A stretch of 47,852 nt of DNA, from assembly GCF_900115675.1 (NCBI RefSeq), contig NZ_FOXI01000015.1, positions 1-47,852 on the forward strand, read 5' to 3'. Source of the DNA: Halolamina pelagica. Lineage in GTDB: Archaea > Halobacteriota > Halobacteria > Halobacteriales > Haloferacaceae. Positions 31,715-40,084 of this stretch are shown in pieces. The position numbers and the translations under genes are program-made. The number at the start of each line of letters is the position of its first letter. Position 1 is the first letter of the stretch. Below the pieces are notes generated by a model. That model searched no databases, was not told where the DNA came from, and worked only from the letters and a program-made list of their open reading frames with translations.

Positions 31715-33078
31715 GCACGTTATACGATTTAGACGCCACTACCAAAGACAGAACGAAAGTATTCGAATCGGGTGAGATTCCTGTTGCGGTGTATGGACTC
31801 GGGAAGATGGGACTACCACTCGCAGCAGTCTATGCGGAGAATTGCTCGAATGTAATTGGGGTAGACATTGATCCAGAGGTCGTCAACGCAGTTGAGGCAG
31901 GAGATTGCCCGATTTCCGGAGAGCCAGGACTTTCAGCACTTGTTGAGGAGACTGTCAGGGAAGGTTCACTGAGTGCGACTACTAATATCAAAGCGGCTGC
32001 GACTGAATCAGAAATTCATGTCGCTATCGTTCCAACATTACTTGATGATGATCAGAATCCGGATCTGTCTATCCTAAAGTCTTTACTCAAAAAGGTTGGA
32101 GCGCAAATTGATGCTGGTGATGTCGTTTTTATCGAATCTACTGTCCCGCCAGGGGCTTGTCGGGACGAAATTCTTCCATTATTAGAAGAAGCTAGCAGAT
32201 TAAACCGGGGAGAGTTTGGGCTAGCGTTCTGTCCAGAGCGGACTTCGAGCGGACGAGCAATCAAGGACATCACCGGGGCATACCCGAAGGTCGTCGGTGG
32301 AATTGATGAAGCTAGTGCACGGGTTGCTCAAGCCGTATATGAGTCTATTAATGATGCTGGTGTAATTAGAGTTGAAAATGCAACAACAGCGGAGATGGTG
32401 AAGATTACGGAAGGACTGTACCGAGATGTGAATATTGCATTAGTAAATGAATTAGCTTCTGTGGCAGATGACCTACCGGTCAATTTCAGGGAAGTGACGA
32501 GTGCGGCCAGTACCATCCCATTCATTAACGTACATGAGCCGGGTGTCGGGGTCGGTGGACACTGTATCCCGTATTATCCATATTTTGTTATGAACTGGCT
32601 TGAGGGGGACTTTCCCCTCCTCCGATTGGCTCGAGAGCGAAACGATAGAATGCCAGAATTTACTATTGATTGTCTTCAGGACCAACTTGCTAGTGTCGGG
32701 GAGTCCTTAGAAGGATCACGCGTTCTTGTATTAGGTGTCGCCTACAAACCAGGGGTGGCAGAGACACGTGCGACACCAGCAGGGCCGATTATCAATCAAC
32801 TTGTAAAGGCTGGCTCGGAGGTTTTTGTTAGCGATCCAGTATTAGATGATGAAAAAATGGGCGACTTTGGAGGAGAGGTTCTTCCGACGTCCGATATTTT
32901 GAGGATGGATCTCGATGCAGTGGTGATAGTTACTGCTCACGAGGAATTCACTGAAATTGATTGGACTGCATTTGACCCGATGGTTATTATCAACGGACGC
33001 CAATCGATGTCCGTAGATAACGATAAGCATCGCATCTATACGATCGGAAGTGGTCTTGAATCTGAGGGTAACCTATGA
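31711..33078 (+). CDS. UDP-N-acetylglucosamine 6-dehydrogenase (WbpA/WecC-like)
   Basis: A 455-residue nucleotide-sugar dehydrogenase. NAD binding is at VAVYGLGKMGLPLA (residues 25-38), and the catalytic Cys285 is in GVGVGGHCIPYYP. The C-terminal UDP-binding domain has VLVLGVAYKPGVAETRATPA. It oxidises C6 of UDP-GlcNAc (or epimer) to the uronic acid with two NAD. It supplies the substrate for the oxidoreductase, aminotransferase and acetyltransferase upstream, and overlaps the deacetylase-like gene by 4 bases (ATGA). Confidence 0.9.
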   Translation: MSTLYDLDATTKDRTKVFESGEIPVAVYGLGKMGLPLAAVYAENCSNVIGVDIDPEVVNAVEAGDCPISGEPGLSALVEETVREGSLSATTNIKAAATESEIHVAIVPTLLDDDQNPDLSILKSLLKKVGAQIDAGDVVFIESTVPPGACRDEILPLLEEASRLNRGEFGLAFCPERTSSGRAIKDITGAYPKVVGGIDEASARVAQAVYESINDAGVIRVENATTAEMVKITEGLYRDVNIALVNELASVADDLPVNFREVTSAASTIPFINVHEPGVGVGGHCIPYYPYFVMNWLEGDFPLLRLARERNDRMPEFTIDCLQDQLASVGESLEGSRVLVLGVAYKPGVAETRATPAGPIINQLVKAGSEVFVSDPVLDDEKMGDFGGEVLPTSDILRMDLDAVVIVTAHEEFTEIDWTAFDPMVIINGRQSMSVDNDKHRIYTIGSGLESEGNL

Positions 33079-33821
33079 CTGAGGATCCAAGTAATCAGAT
33101 CAAAGGTGGCCAAACACAGTATGAATTCACCTATAGTCGCTACCGCCAATTCCTTAGGGAGTTAATGGAAAAAGGGTTTGAATTTAGTACATATGGAGAT
33201 GATGTTGAAGATGGTGAGATTTTACTTCGCCACGATGTCGACTTATCGCTGGAAAAAGCTGTTACAATGGCCGAAATTGAAGCGTCAGAAGGAGTTCAAT
33301 CTACCTACTTCATATTACTAACCAGCCAGCTATACAACGTTCTCCACACTAAATCACGGGAACGGATTTCGCATATTCAGTCACTTGGACATAATATCGG
33401 CCTGCATTTTAGCACACACCAGTACTACGACCGCGATCCAGGAGAGGAACAGTTGGTTGAGCAGATTAAGGATGAAAGAAGGGTTTTGAATATTGTCACG
33501 GGCTCCCCGATCAAGGCTGTCTCGTTCCACATTCCACCCGAATGGATTTTACGCCGATCTTTCGATGGATTCGTTAGCACATACGAAGAACGGTTCTTTT
33601 CCGACATCCCTTATAGGGGAGACTCAAATCAACGGTGGCGCGAAGATCCCCCATTTGAATCAGGATATCCGGAGAAGGGGCAAGTTCTTGTTCACCCGGG
33701 GCTTTGGGGAGAAGACGATAGACAGTTTGAGGAATGCATCCATGAAACAGTTGATGATATGATAGAATCTGTTGATCAATTTGTATCTCGGCAGTACTTA
33801 GACGATGAATTGTCCGATTAG
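33075..33821 (+). CDS. NodB-like polysaccharide deacetylase-family protein
   Basis: A 248-residue protein of the CE4 fold. The metal site is visible: Asp54 and Asp56 in LLRHDVDLS, and His111 and His115 in IGLHFSTH; STYFIL follows the first motif as in NodB proteins. It overlaps the dehydrogenase gene by 4 bases, so it belongs to the same transcript. By family it should remove an N-acetyl (or similar) group from an amino sugar. No signal peptide is seen, so a cytoplasmic nucleotide-sugar or lipid-linked substrate is more likely than a finished polymer. The exact substrate is inference. Confidence 0.75.
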   Translation: MTEDPSNQIKGGQTQYEFTYSRYRQFLRELMEKGFEFSTYGDDVEDGEILLRHDVDLSLEKAVTMAEIEASEGVQSTYFILLTSQLYNVLHTKSRERISHIQSLGHNIGLHFSTHQYYDRDPGEEQLVEQIKDERRVLNIVTGSPIKAVSFHIPPEWILRRSFDGFVSTYEERFFSDIPYRGDSNQRWREDPPFESGYPEKGQVLVHPGLWGEDDRQFEECIHETVDDMIESVDQFVSRQYLDDELSD

Positions 33822-33867
33822 GACGAGGAGAAAATGCTAATCAGGCCCCAGTACAAGGTTGTATATC

Positions 33868-34872
33868 ATGAGCATACAGAATAATAGAGTTGTATACGCG
33901 GGGTGTACTGAATCCGGATTTGATTTGATGCAGTATATTCATGAGGAGCTGGTACCCGTTGATGAGGTACTGACGCTCACTCCAGAGCAAGGTGAACAAT
34001 ACGGCGTTGCCGGCTACTTTGATTGGTCGGACTATTGTGCAAAAGAGGGAATCAAGGTATACACCCCGGACAAGTATTCCTTAAGCACTGCCGACGTTGC
34101 GCACTACAAGAACAATCCAGGGGATGTGATGATTGTTCATGGTTGGCAGCGGTTGATTCCAGGGGAAGTTCTGAGTAGTTTCAGACGTGGTGCGCTGGGA
34201 CTCCATGGAAGCGCATTTGGCCTTCCGGCGGGTCGCGGGCGCTCTCCGATGAACTGGTCCTTGATTGAGGATCTTGATCGGTTCCTTTTGTCCGTTCTAC
34301 ACCTTGACGAAGGTGCTGATTCTGGTGGGCTTGTTACCACGAAAAAGTTCGATATCACCGATCGGGACACAATCAAGACAATGTACTACAAGTTGATTGT
34401 GGCTGCCCAAGAGATGTTTGAGAACGAGCTAAGAAGTGGCTTAGAGGAGGGTTTCGACGTGACCCCTCAGAAAGGGAAGGCAACCTTCTACCCGAAGCGT
34501 CGGCCAGAGGATGGAGCAATAAACTGGAAGGATCCAACGAAGGTAATTGATAGGCTCATCAGAGCTGTGGCTGAGCCATATCCAGGTGCATTCACCGAGT
34601 ACGAAGGAAAGCGAGTGTTCTTCTGGGAAGCTCAGCCTTTCTCAACTGACTTCGTATTCGATAAACCACCGGGAACGATCGTTCAGGTATTCACTCCCGA
34701 ACGGGATTTCGTCGTCCAAACGTGTGATGGTACCTTACTCGTTACTGACTGGGAAGCTGATAACTGGCACCCAGAAGAGGGAATGACGTTCGATTCCTTG
34801 GAGAACGAGTCGATTGGGAGCCCGAATAGAGTAGACCGACACGATAAAGAAGACCAACTTAGTGATTCCTGA
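33868..34872 (+). CDS. Formyltransferase-fold protein (sugar N-formyltransferase candidate)
   Basis: A 334-residue protein with the methionyl-tRNA/sugar formyltransferase fold. The N-terminal Rossmann region leads to LGLHGSAFGLPAGRGRSPMN (residues 110-129; His113) and DEGADSGGL (Asp151). The usual catalytic Asn-x-His is Gly111-x-His here, so the Asn of the N-H-D triad is missing. A C-terminal domain (about 200-310) resembles the OB-like extension of FMT. It follows the deacetylase after 46 bases. Together they may replace an N-acetyl by an N-formyl group. Start: ATG at 33868 instead of the TTG at 33859. Confidence 0.75.
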   Translation: MSIQNNRVVYAGCTESGFDLMQYIHEELVPVDEVLTLTPEQGEQYGVAGYFDWSDYCAKEGIKVYTPDKYSLSTADVAHYKNNPGDVMIVHGWQRLIPGEVLSSFRRGALGLHGSAFGLPAGRGRSPMNWSLIEDLDRFLLSVLHLDEGADSGGLVTTKKFDITDRDTIKTMYYKLIVAAQEMFENELRSGLEEGFDVTPQKGKATFYPKRRPEDGAINWKDPTKVIDRLIRAVAEPYPGAFTEYEGKRVFFWEAQPFSTDFVFDKPPGTIVQVFTPERDFVVQTCDGTLLVTDWEADNWHPEEGMTFDSLENESIGSPNRVDRHDKEDQLSDS

Positions 34873-34901
34873 TAGATGATGTTCAATCAGCCGCGGTCCT
34901 G

Positions 34902-35981
34902 GTGGTGGATCCAGTGAAAATCCTGTCAGTCGTCGGTGCCCGTCCTCAGTTCGTCAAGGCGTTCGTCGTCTCTGAAGAAGTCCGCACAGAGCACGAAGAG
35001 GTACTCGTTCATACCGGTCAACACTACGATGAAGAACTCTCCGACGTATTCTTCGACAAACTCGGTATTCCAGAGCCGGACTATAATCTCGGCGTAGGTT
35101 CCGGGCCACACGGAGAACAGACTGCGGAGATGATTATCGAAATAGAGCGCCTGATCCAAAAAGAAGATCCCGACGCAATCTTGCTGTATGGGGACACAAA
35201 CTCGACACTAGCTGGAGCAATCGCTGGGTCAAAACTTGATCCTGCAGTTGTACACGTTGAGGCCGGGCTCCGTAGCCACAACCGCGAGATGCCCGAAGAA
35301 ATCAATAGAATCCTCACAGATCACGGTTCCGACCTGCTCCTCGCGCCTAGCCCTGATGCCGTCAACTGTCTCGAAGACGAGGGACAGTCAGAAAGGACTG
35401 TTACGACGGGAGATGTCATGTATGACGCCGTTCTTGAGGTCCGTGAACGGGCTGCAGGAACGTCAGACGTGCTTGATAGGCTGTCGCTGGACCCAGATGA
35501 ATTCATTCTGAGTACAGTCCATCGAGCGAAGAATACCGATGAACGAGATCGCCTCCGATCAATTCTTGAGGCGCTGCGTGACGCCGAGCTTCCTGTCGTA
35601 CTTCCGATTCACCCACGGACGGAATCACGTCTACGAGAATACGAGATGTGGGAGTTCGCAAACGAGTGCGTCGAAATCGTGGATCCACTCGACTACGTCG
35701 ACTTTATCAGACTAATCGACACCGCTGAGCGCGTCGCCACCGACTCCGGTGGAATCCAGAAAGAGGCATTCTTCCTCGATACGTTCTGCGTAACGATGCG
35801 TGACGAAACGGAGTGGGTCGAAACAGTAGATGCCGGATGGAACACGATTGTGGGAGCAGACTACGACGAAATCAGTGATGCATTAGAACGTGACTGGGAG
35901 CAGCCCGCCCAGAAACCAGAGCCGTACGGGGACGGGAACGCTGCAAGAGAGGTCCGAATGGCTCTGGAAACCCACTTATAA
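34902..35981 (+). CDS. UDP-GlcNAc(3NAcA) 2-epimerase (WecB/WbpI-like)
   Basis: A 359-residue non-hydrolysing 2-epimerase. Motifs include VVGARPQFVKAF (residues 10-21), TGQHYDEELSDVFF, LLYGDTNSTLAGAIAG, HVEAGLRS and TDSGGIQKEAFFL. It inverts C2 of a UDP-GlcNAc-type sugar. As the last step after WbpA, B, E and D it would correspond to WbpI and give UDP-ManNAc3NAcA; UDP-GlcNAc itself is the alternative substrate. The gene is more GC-rich than those just upstream, so it may have another origin. A GTG start at 34902 or 34914 is likely. Confidence 0.88.
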   Translation: MVDPVKILSVVGARPQFVKAFVVSEEVRTEHEEVLVHTGQHYDEELSDVFFDKLGIPEPDYNLGVGSGPHGEQTAEMIIEIERLIQKEDPDAILLYGDTNSTLAGAIAGSKLDPAVVHVEAGLRSHNREMPEEINRILTDHGSDLLLAPSPDAVNCLEDEGQSERTVTTGDVMYDAVLEVRERAAGTSDVLDRLSLDPDEFILSTVHRAKNTDERDRLRSILEALRDAELPVVLPIHPRTESRLREYEMWEFANECVEIVDPLDYVDFIRLIDTAERVATDSGGIQKEAFFLDTFCVTMRDETEWVETVDAGWNTIVGADYDEISDALERDWEQPAQKPEPYGDGNAAREVRMALETHL

Positions 35982-36003
35982 CATCCATAACTCTCCAATC
36001 GAC

Positions 36004-36273
36004 CGTCGCATCATCATCGCGGCTCCCGACGACATCCCGAAGGAAGCGTTCTTCCTCAACGTGCCATGTGTTACGCTCTGGGAGGAAACCGAGTGGCCGG
36101 AAACGGTCAACGCCGGGGAGAAGGTCCTCGTCGACGCTGCCCAAGACCCGATTCGAGCAGCACTGGCGAATCCACCGCAATCAACGTTCGACGCAGAGCA
36201 GTATGGTGACGGGAGCCCAGTCAGGAGATTCAATGAGTTCTCGAACGTTACGGTGAATAATTCAGCGTCGTAG
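36004..36273 (+). pseudogene. C-terminal remnant of a second 2-epimerase
   Basis: A frame of about 90 codons directly after the epimerase reads IPKEAFFLNVPCVTLWEETE and later DAEQYGDGSPVRRFNEF. These match the last quarter of the adjacent epimerase (QKEAFFLDTFCVTMRDETEW; PYGDGNAAREV) but with many differences. The N-terminal three quarters are absent. It is a leftover of a diverged 2-epimerase, probably marking a recombination point. Confidence 0.7.
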
Positions 36274-36274
36274 G

Positions 36275-37465
36275 TTATTGATTAGTCGCCGAGTGGTAGA
36301 TTTCCTCGTTCTTCCGTGCGTTTTCCGCCCACGTGAGGTTGTTCCGGACGTACTCGCTGGCGTTCTTTCCAATCTGCCGTACTTTCGATGGGTTGTCAAG
36401 GAGGTCGGTCAGAATGTCCGTGATGGCCATCGGGTCATTCGGTGGCACGAGATAGCCGGTTTCTCCATTCTCGACGAATTCAGATGGTCCCTCACCCTCA
36501 CAGCCGATAACAGTAGATTCACAGGCCATCGCCTCGATATACGCGATTCCGAACGCCTCTTCGGTACTCGGAAGTGCCATGATATCCGTGGATTTGAGAT
36601 ACGAAAATACCTCTTCGTGCGAGACGTTGCCTGCGAAGTTAACTGGTGAGTCGAGATCTGTAGCTTTCTGTTCTAAGTCCTCTCGCTGGGGTCCGTCCCC
36701 GATGAGGAGATAGTTCGGCCGTGAATCTCCCGGAAGATCCTGTAGAGCCTCAAAGACATCCCCTTGCCCTTTCGTTAGTTGTAGAGAGCCCACCGAGGTC
36801 ATAACCATGCGATTCTCGGAGAAGCTATCCGGTAGTTTGGCTGCAGAAGCTGACTTTAGCTTCGTTAACGGAACGCCGTTTGGAACGACCTTGGCATGAT
36901 TCAATCCATCGAAGTGTTTTTTCGCCTTCCCAAGTAGAACCTCGCTGTTGAATACGATTTCTGCTGATGACTGGAATACAGCCTGAATTTGGCGACGACA
37001 GAACCGGTTCTCACTGTTTACCTGAATACTGGCTCCGTGAACAGTCGTCACTAGAGGGGTCTCCAATCGTCGAGCCGCCGGAAGGCACGCGTAGCCGTCT
37101 GGAAGTGGTACGTGGGCGTTGATCACGTCGGGAGAGAAGGTAGTACTGGACTTGAGTTTCGAGATGGTGCTGTCGACGGTTCGACGAACGCTTTTCGCGA
37201 CGAAAGGGAGCGCGTGGCGAGATGGGAGCGAGAGGTACTTCGGGTAGGATATGTCGATTCCGTCGATCCGACTGTGGTCGGGGGTATCTCGAAATCGCGC
37301 CCAGCGCTCCGGTAGCTGTGGTACACTCGGAATGTACGGGGTCGGTGAAATAACCCTGACAGTGTGGCCTCTTTCCTGTAGTGCCTGGGCTTGCTGGTGG
37401 ACGAATATTCCAGATACAGAATCAGCCGGGGTAGGATACAGGTGCGAAACAATGAGGATATTCAT
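36275..37465 (-). CDS. Glycosyltransferase family 4
   Basis: A 396-residue GT-B enzyme. It opens MNILIVSHLYPTPADSVSGI and has the N-domain HGASIQVN, the donor-binding VTSVGSLQLTKGQGDVFEAL and the E-x7-E motif in EEAFGIAYIEAMACES. Retaining transfer from a nucleotide sugar to a lipid-linked or protein-bound glycan at the inner face of the membrane is expected. It converges with the epimerase remnant, 2 bases from its stop. Confidence 0.88.
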   Translation of the reverse strand: MNILIVSHLYPTPADSVSGIFVHQQAQALQERGHTVRVISPTPYIPSVPQLPERWARFRDTPDHSRIDGIDISYPKYLSLPSRHALPFVAKSVRRTVDSTISKLKSSTTFSPDVINAHVPLPDGYACLPAARRLETPLVTTVHGASIQVNSENRFCRRQIQAVFQSSAEIVFNSEVLLGKAKKHFDGLNHAKVVPNGVPLTKLKSASAAKLPDSFSENRMVMTSVGSLQLTKGQGDVFEALQDLPGDSRPNYLLIGDGPQREDLEQKATDLDSPVNFAGNVSHEEVFSYLKSTDIMALPSTEEAFGIAYIEAMACESTVIGCEGEGPSEFVENGETGYLVPPNDPMAITDILTDLLDNPSKVRQIGKNASEYVRNNLTWAENARKNEEIYHSATNQ

Positions 37466-37500
37466 GACACGTTCATCCTACAATCACCACAATAGAACTC

Positions 37501-38664
37501 TCATCCATCAATATTCTCAATTATTTTTTCGAGCTCTTGAGCAGAGTTTCCACGAGTGTACTCGTCATAAGGCCCATCACCTAAAGAAGCAGGTTGTTGT
37601 TCAATGATTTCTAAAAGTGTATTCTTAATTTGGTTTGTCTCGTTGGAGGCTACGTATCCAAATTCAAACCGCTCAATTACCTCCGTCATTGACCCTTCAG
37701 GACCACATCCCAAAATCGCCGTCTTGCACGCTATATAGTCGAATATTTTCGTGGTCATCTCCTGTGGGGATCCACCAGAAACGGCTAGCCCGAGGTCGGA
37801 TCTCTGAATCCACCGTGCTACTTCGTTTCGCCCAACGTATCCCGTGCACTCGTAGCTCTGTTCCAAGTCATACCGTCTTACAGTATCTTCGACATGCTTC
37901 TCCGGATTACCGACGTGGACGAACGATACGTTGCGCTGGGATTGAATATCAGAAAGCGCCTTCAGGAAGGGCTCTGGATCCCGAAAATCACTGAATTTTC
38001 CCACATAGACAACATCGAATCCCTCCCTCGGTTCAGTCTCGACTTTAGGAAAATCATTACGGTCATACCCATTCTCGACCGTATACAGCTTGCTTTTCAT
38101 TTCAGGATACGAGTTAGCATACGCTTCGTTTATTCCATCTGTTGCCACTGTTATGGCGTCCGCAGCTCGAAGTACACGTGGCTCGAGGATCCGTGATGTT
38201 TTCCCATAAAAATCCCCGAAAATAGTAGTTAAATCGATATATGGATGGAGAGTCCACGAATCCCGTAGATCGACGATAAAATTAGTATCAATTAATTTAT
38301 TGCAAATAAAGACTGTGAGTAGCGGGAGAAATGGGTTTCCAGTTTGCCAGATACAGTCAAAGTTAAGATTTTTATGAAGATTATAAACTTCCCAGGTGAC
38401 TGGCGCCGACCATCGAATATTGTCAAAGTTGTTCTCAAATCCATCAAAAGGTTCTTGCACTCTATGAATCGTCGCTCCATCCCTATCAAAAATTCCAGAA
38501 GAATAGTCATTGTGGTTTGGTTGGCTAGTAATCACGTGAATATCCCATCTATCTGGCAAGTATTTAGCGAATTTCGCAATGCGTATCGCACCAACCCCGG
38601 CTTCCGGAGGGTAATGGTATCCGATTAGTAATACTCGCTTCGGCACAAATGGATCGAAGGACAT
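37501..38664 (-). CDS. Glycosyltransferase (GT-B, family 4-like)
   Basis: A 387-residue AT-rich gene. The protein has VLLIGYHYPPEAGVGAIRIA near the N-terminus, the central motif VVYVGKFSDFRDPEPFLKAL and a late SDLGLAVSGGSPQEMTTKIF, followed by DYIACKTAILGCGPEGSM. This layout is typical of GT4-like enzymes related to WbuB/Fuc4NAc transferases. The ATG at 38664 starts the homology; the frame extends further upstream without support. It is divergent from the polymerase-like gene, with about 25 bases between the starts. Confidence 0.83.
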   Translation of the reverse strand: MSFDPFVPKRVLLIGYHYPPEAGVGAIRIAKFAKYLPDRWDIHVITSQPNHNDYSSGIFDRDGATIHRVQEPFDGFENNFDNIRWSAPVTWEVYNLHKNLNFDCIWQTGNPFLPLLTVFICNKLIDTNFIVDLRDSWTLHPYIDLTTIFGDFYGKTSRILEPRVLRAADAITVATDGINEAYANSYPEMKSKLYTVENGYDRNDFPKVETEPREGFDVVYVGKFSDFRDPEPFLKALSDIQSQRNVSFVHVGNPEKHVEDTVRRYDLEQSYECTGYVGRNEVARWIQRSDLGLAVSGGSPQEMTTKIFDYIACKTAILGCGPEGSMTEVIERFEFGYVASNETNQIKNTLLEIIEQQPASLGDGPYDEYTRGNSAQELEKIIENIDG

Positions 38665-38666
38665 TA

Positions 38667-38678
38667 CGTATAAATACG
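38667..38678 (+). promoter_or_regulatory. TATA-like box of the polymerase-like gene
   Basis: CGTATAAATACG (arms CGTAT/ATACG around AA) is centred near 38672. That is 26-28 bases upstream of the fourth of five consecutive ATG codons (38699), consistent with a leaderless transcript. Confidence 0.45.
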
Positions 38679-38689
38679 TGCCGATTGAA

Positions 38690-40084
38690 ATGATGATGAT
38701 GATGTCCCAATCTAAATTTCCTACTTTAACCGCCGCAAAGGAGCGCATGGAGTCGTGGGAGAGCAGCTGGACTGTGAGTTCCCTATCAACATTATATGTG
38801 ATTTCTTACATTTATTCGGTGGAGACTTACCTTTCCGTCGGAACACTTGAGTATAGTCCTAGGTTTGTACCAATCGAGTATATAGCTGTAGTTGTACTCT
38901 TTGCAGTCGTTCCCGTCCTATTGCTGCCAACCAAAATCGATCGCCCGTCCAAAGGCTTGTACTCCTTTCTCTACTACGCACTTTATGTTCCATCTGTTTC
39001 AATTCCGTTTTACCTGACAAATGTACATTTTTCTACCTTAATTACTTTCAATTTAGTTATTTTATCTACATTTTCGATTATATCTCTGTCGTTCAGAATT
39101 ACCCCAATATATCCAGATGTGAAGCAGTTTCGGCTTAGAAAGCGTACCCCCTCATTGATATTGCTTATTGCCTCCTTGTTCTGTATTCTCCTTATACTAC
39201 ACACCTTCGGAATAGAGCGAGTGCTTGATGTGCCAGCCCTCACCGAGGTATACGCAGCCAGAGAGATGTACAAACAACAAGCGACAGGTCGAGTACTGGA
39301 ACTAATTTCAGTAGCAATGTATATTATTTTTCCGTCTGTAGTAGCGATGGGTCTAATTTGGCGCAATCCGTTCTATATCGGCTTCGGGATACTTGGTGAG
39401 ATTACAGTATACTCGGTTGGAGGACACCGCTCAGCCATTGCATTAATTCTAGGCATCGTCGGTCTTTATGTAGTTCTTTCTCGTTTTAGGAACCTTTATG
39501 CGGAGTGTTTAGCTGGTGTGTTTATATTTGTCGCACTTATCCCACCAGTATCGCGTATTTTTGGAACCACTTTGTTTGAATCAATCTTCTTTGAACGCCT
39601 TGTTATTACCCCAGGAATGATCAGTGGCCTCTACTTTGAATTCTTCCTTAGTCATCCAAAGGCAAACGAGCAAATCCTACCGTACGCCTACTATTTCTTT
39701 GAACAAAGCTACCCGACAAGTATGGCAAATATTATAGGAGATACATATTTTCACTCAAGTACCCACGCTAATGGCAGCTTCATTGCAAGTGGGTTCGGTG
39801 CATTCGGATTCTTGGGTATAATCTTCTCAGGGGTACTAGTCGCAATTGCCCTATACGTATACGATTCGCTGGCGTTGAAGTCCGGGATGTTCGGGCACCT
39901 CATCCTAGTTGGCCCGATGCTCTTATTTGTTAATACTTCAATTACCAATATATTGGACTATGGGCCGGTCATCGCCCCTGTTCTGGTGATATTTGGCAAT
40001 TGGCCACTATTGTCTCTATTTACCTTCGGAGAGTTTATCGTAGCAATACTAATTGTGTATATGCTGGGAAGTATTACTGGATGA
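38690..40084 (+). CDS. Polytopic O-antigen/oligosaccharide polymerase-like protein
   Basis: A protein of about 464 residues with roughly twelve hydrophobic helices and short loops, low in GC. A larger outer loop near residues 310-355 carries PYAYYFFEQSYPTSMANIIG. The architecture is that of Wzy/O-antigen polymerase-like proteins, which have little sequence conservation. It should be a membrane protein joining repeat units outside the cell. The start lies within a run of five ATG codons (38690, 38693, 38696, 38699, 38702). Its end overlaps the convergent glycosyltransferase by 36 bases. Confidence 0.7.
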   Translation: MMMMMSQSKFPTLTAAKERMESWESSWTVSSLSTLYVISYIYSVETYLSVGTLEYSPRFVPIEYIAVVVLFAVVPVLLLPTKIDRPSKGLYSFLYYALYVPSVSIPFYLTNVHFSTLITFNLVILSTFSIISLSFRITPIYPDVKQFRLRKRTPSLILLIASLFCILLILHTFGIERVLDVPALTEVYAAREMYKQQATGRVLELISVAMYIIFPSVVAMGLIWRNPFYIGFGILGEITVYSVGGHRSAIALILGIVGLYVVLSRFRNLYAECLAGVFIFVALIPPVSRIFGTTLFESIFFERLVITPGMISGLYFEFFLSHPKANEQILPYAYYFFEQSYPTSMANIIGDTYFHSSTHANGSFIASGFGAFGFLGIIFSGVLVAIALYVYDSLALKSGMFGHLILVGPMLLFVNTSITNILDYGPVIAPVLVIFGNWPLLSLFTFGEFIVAILIVYMLGSITG

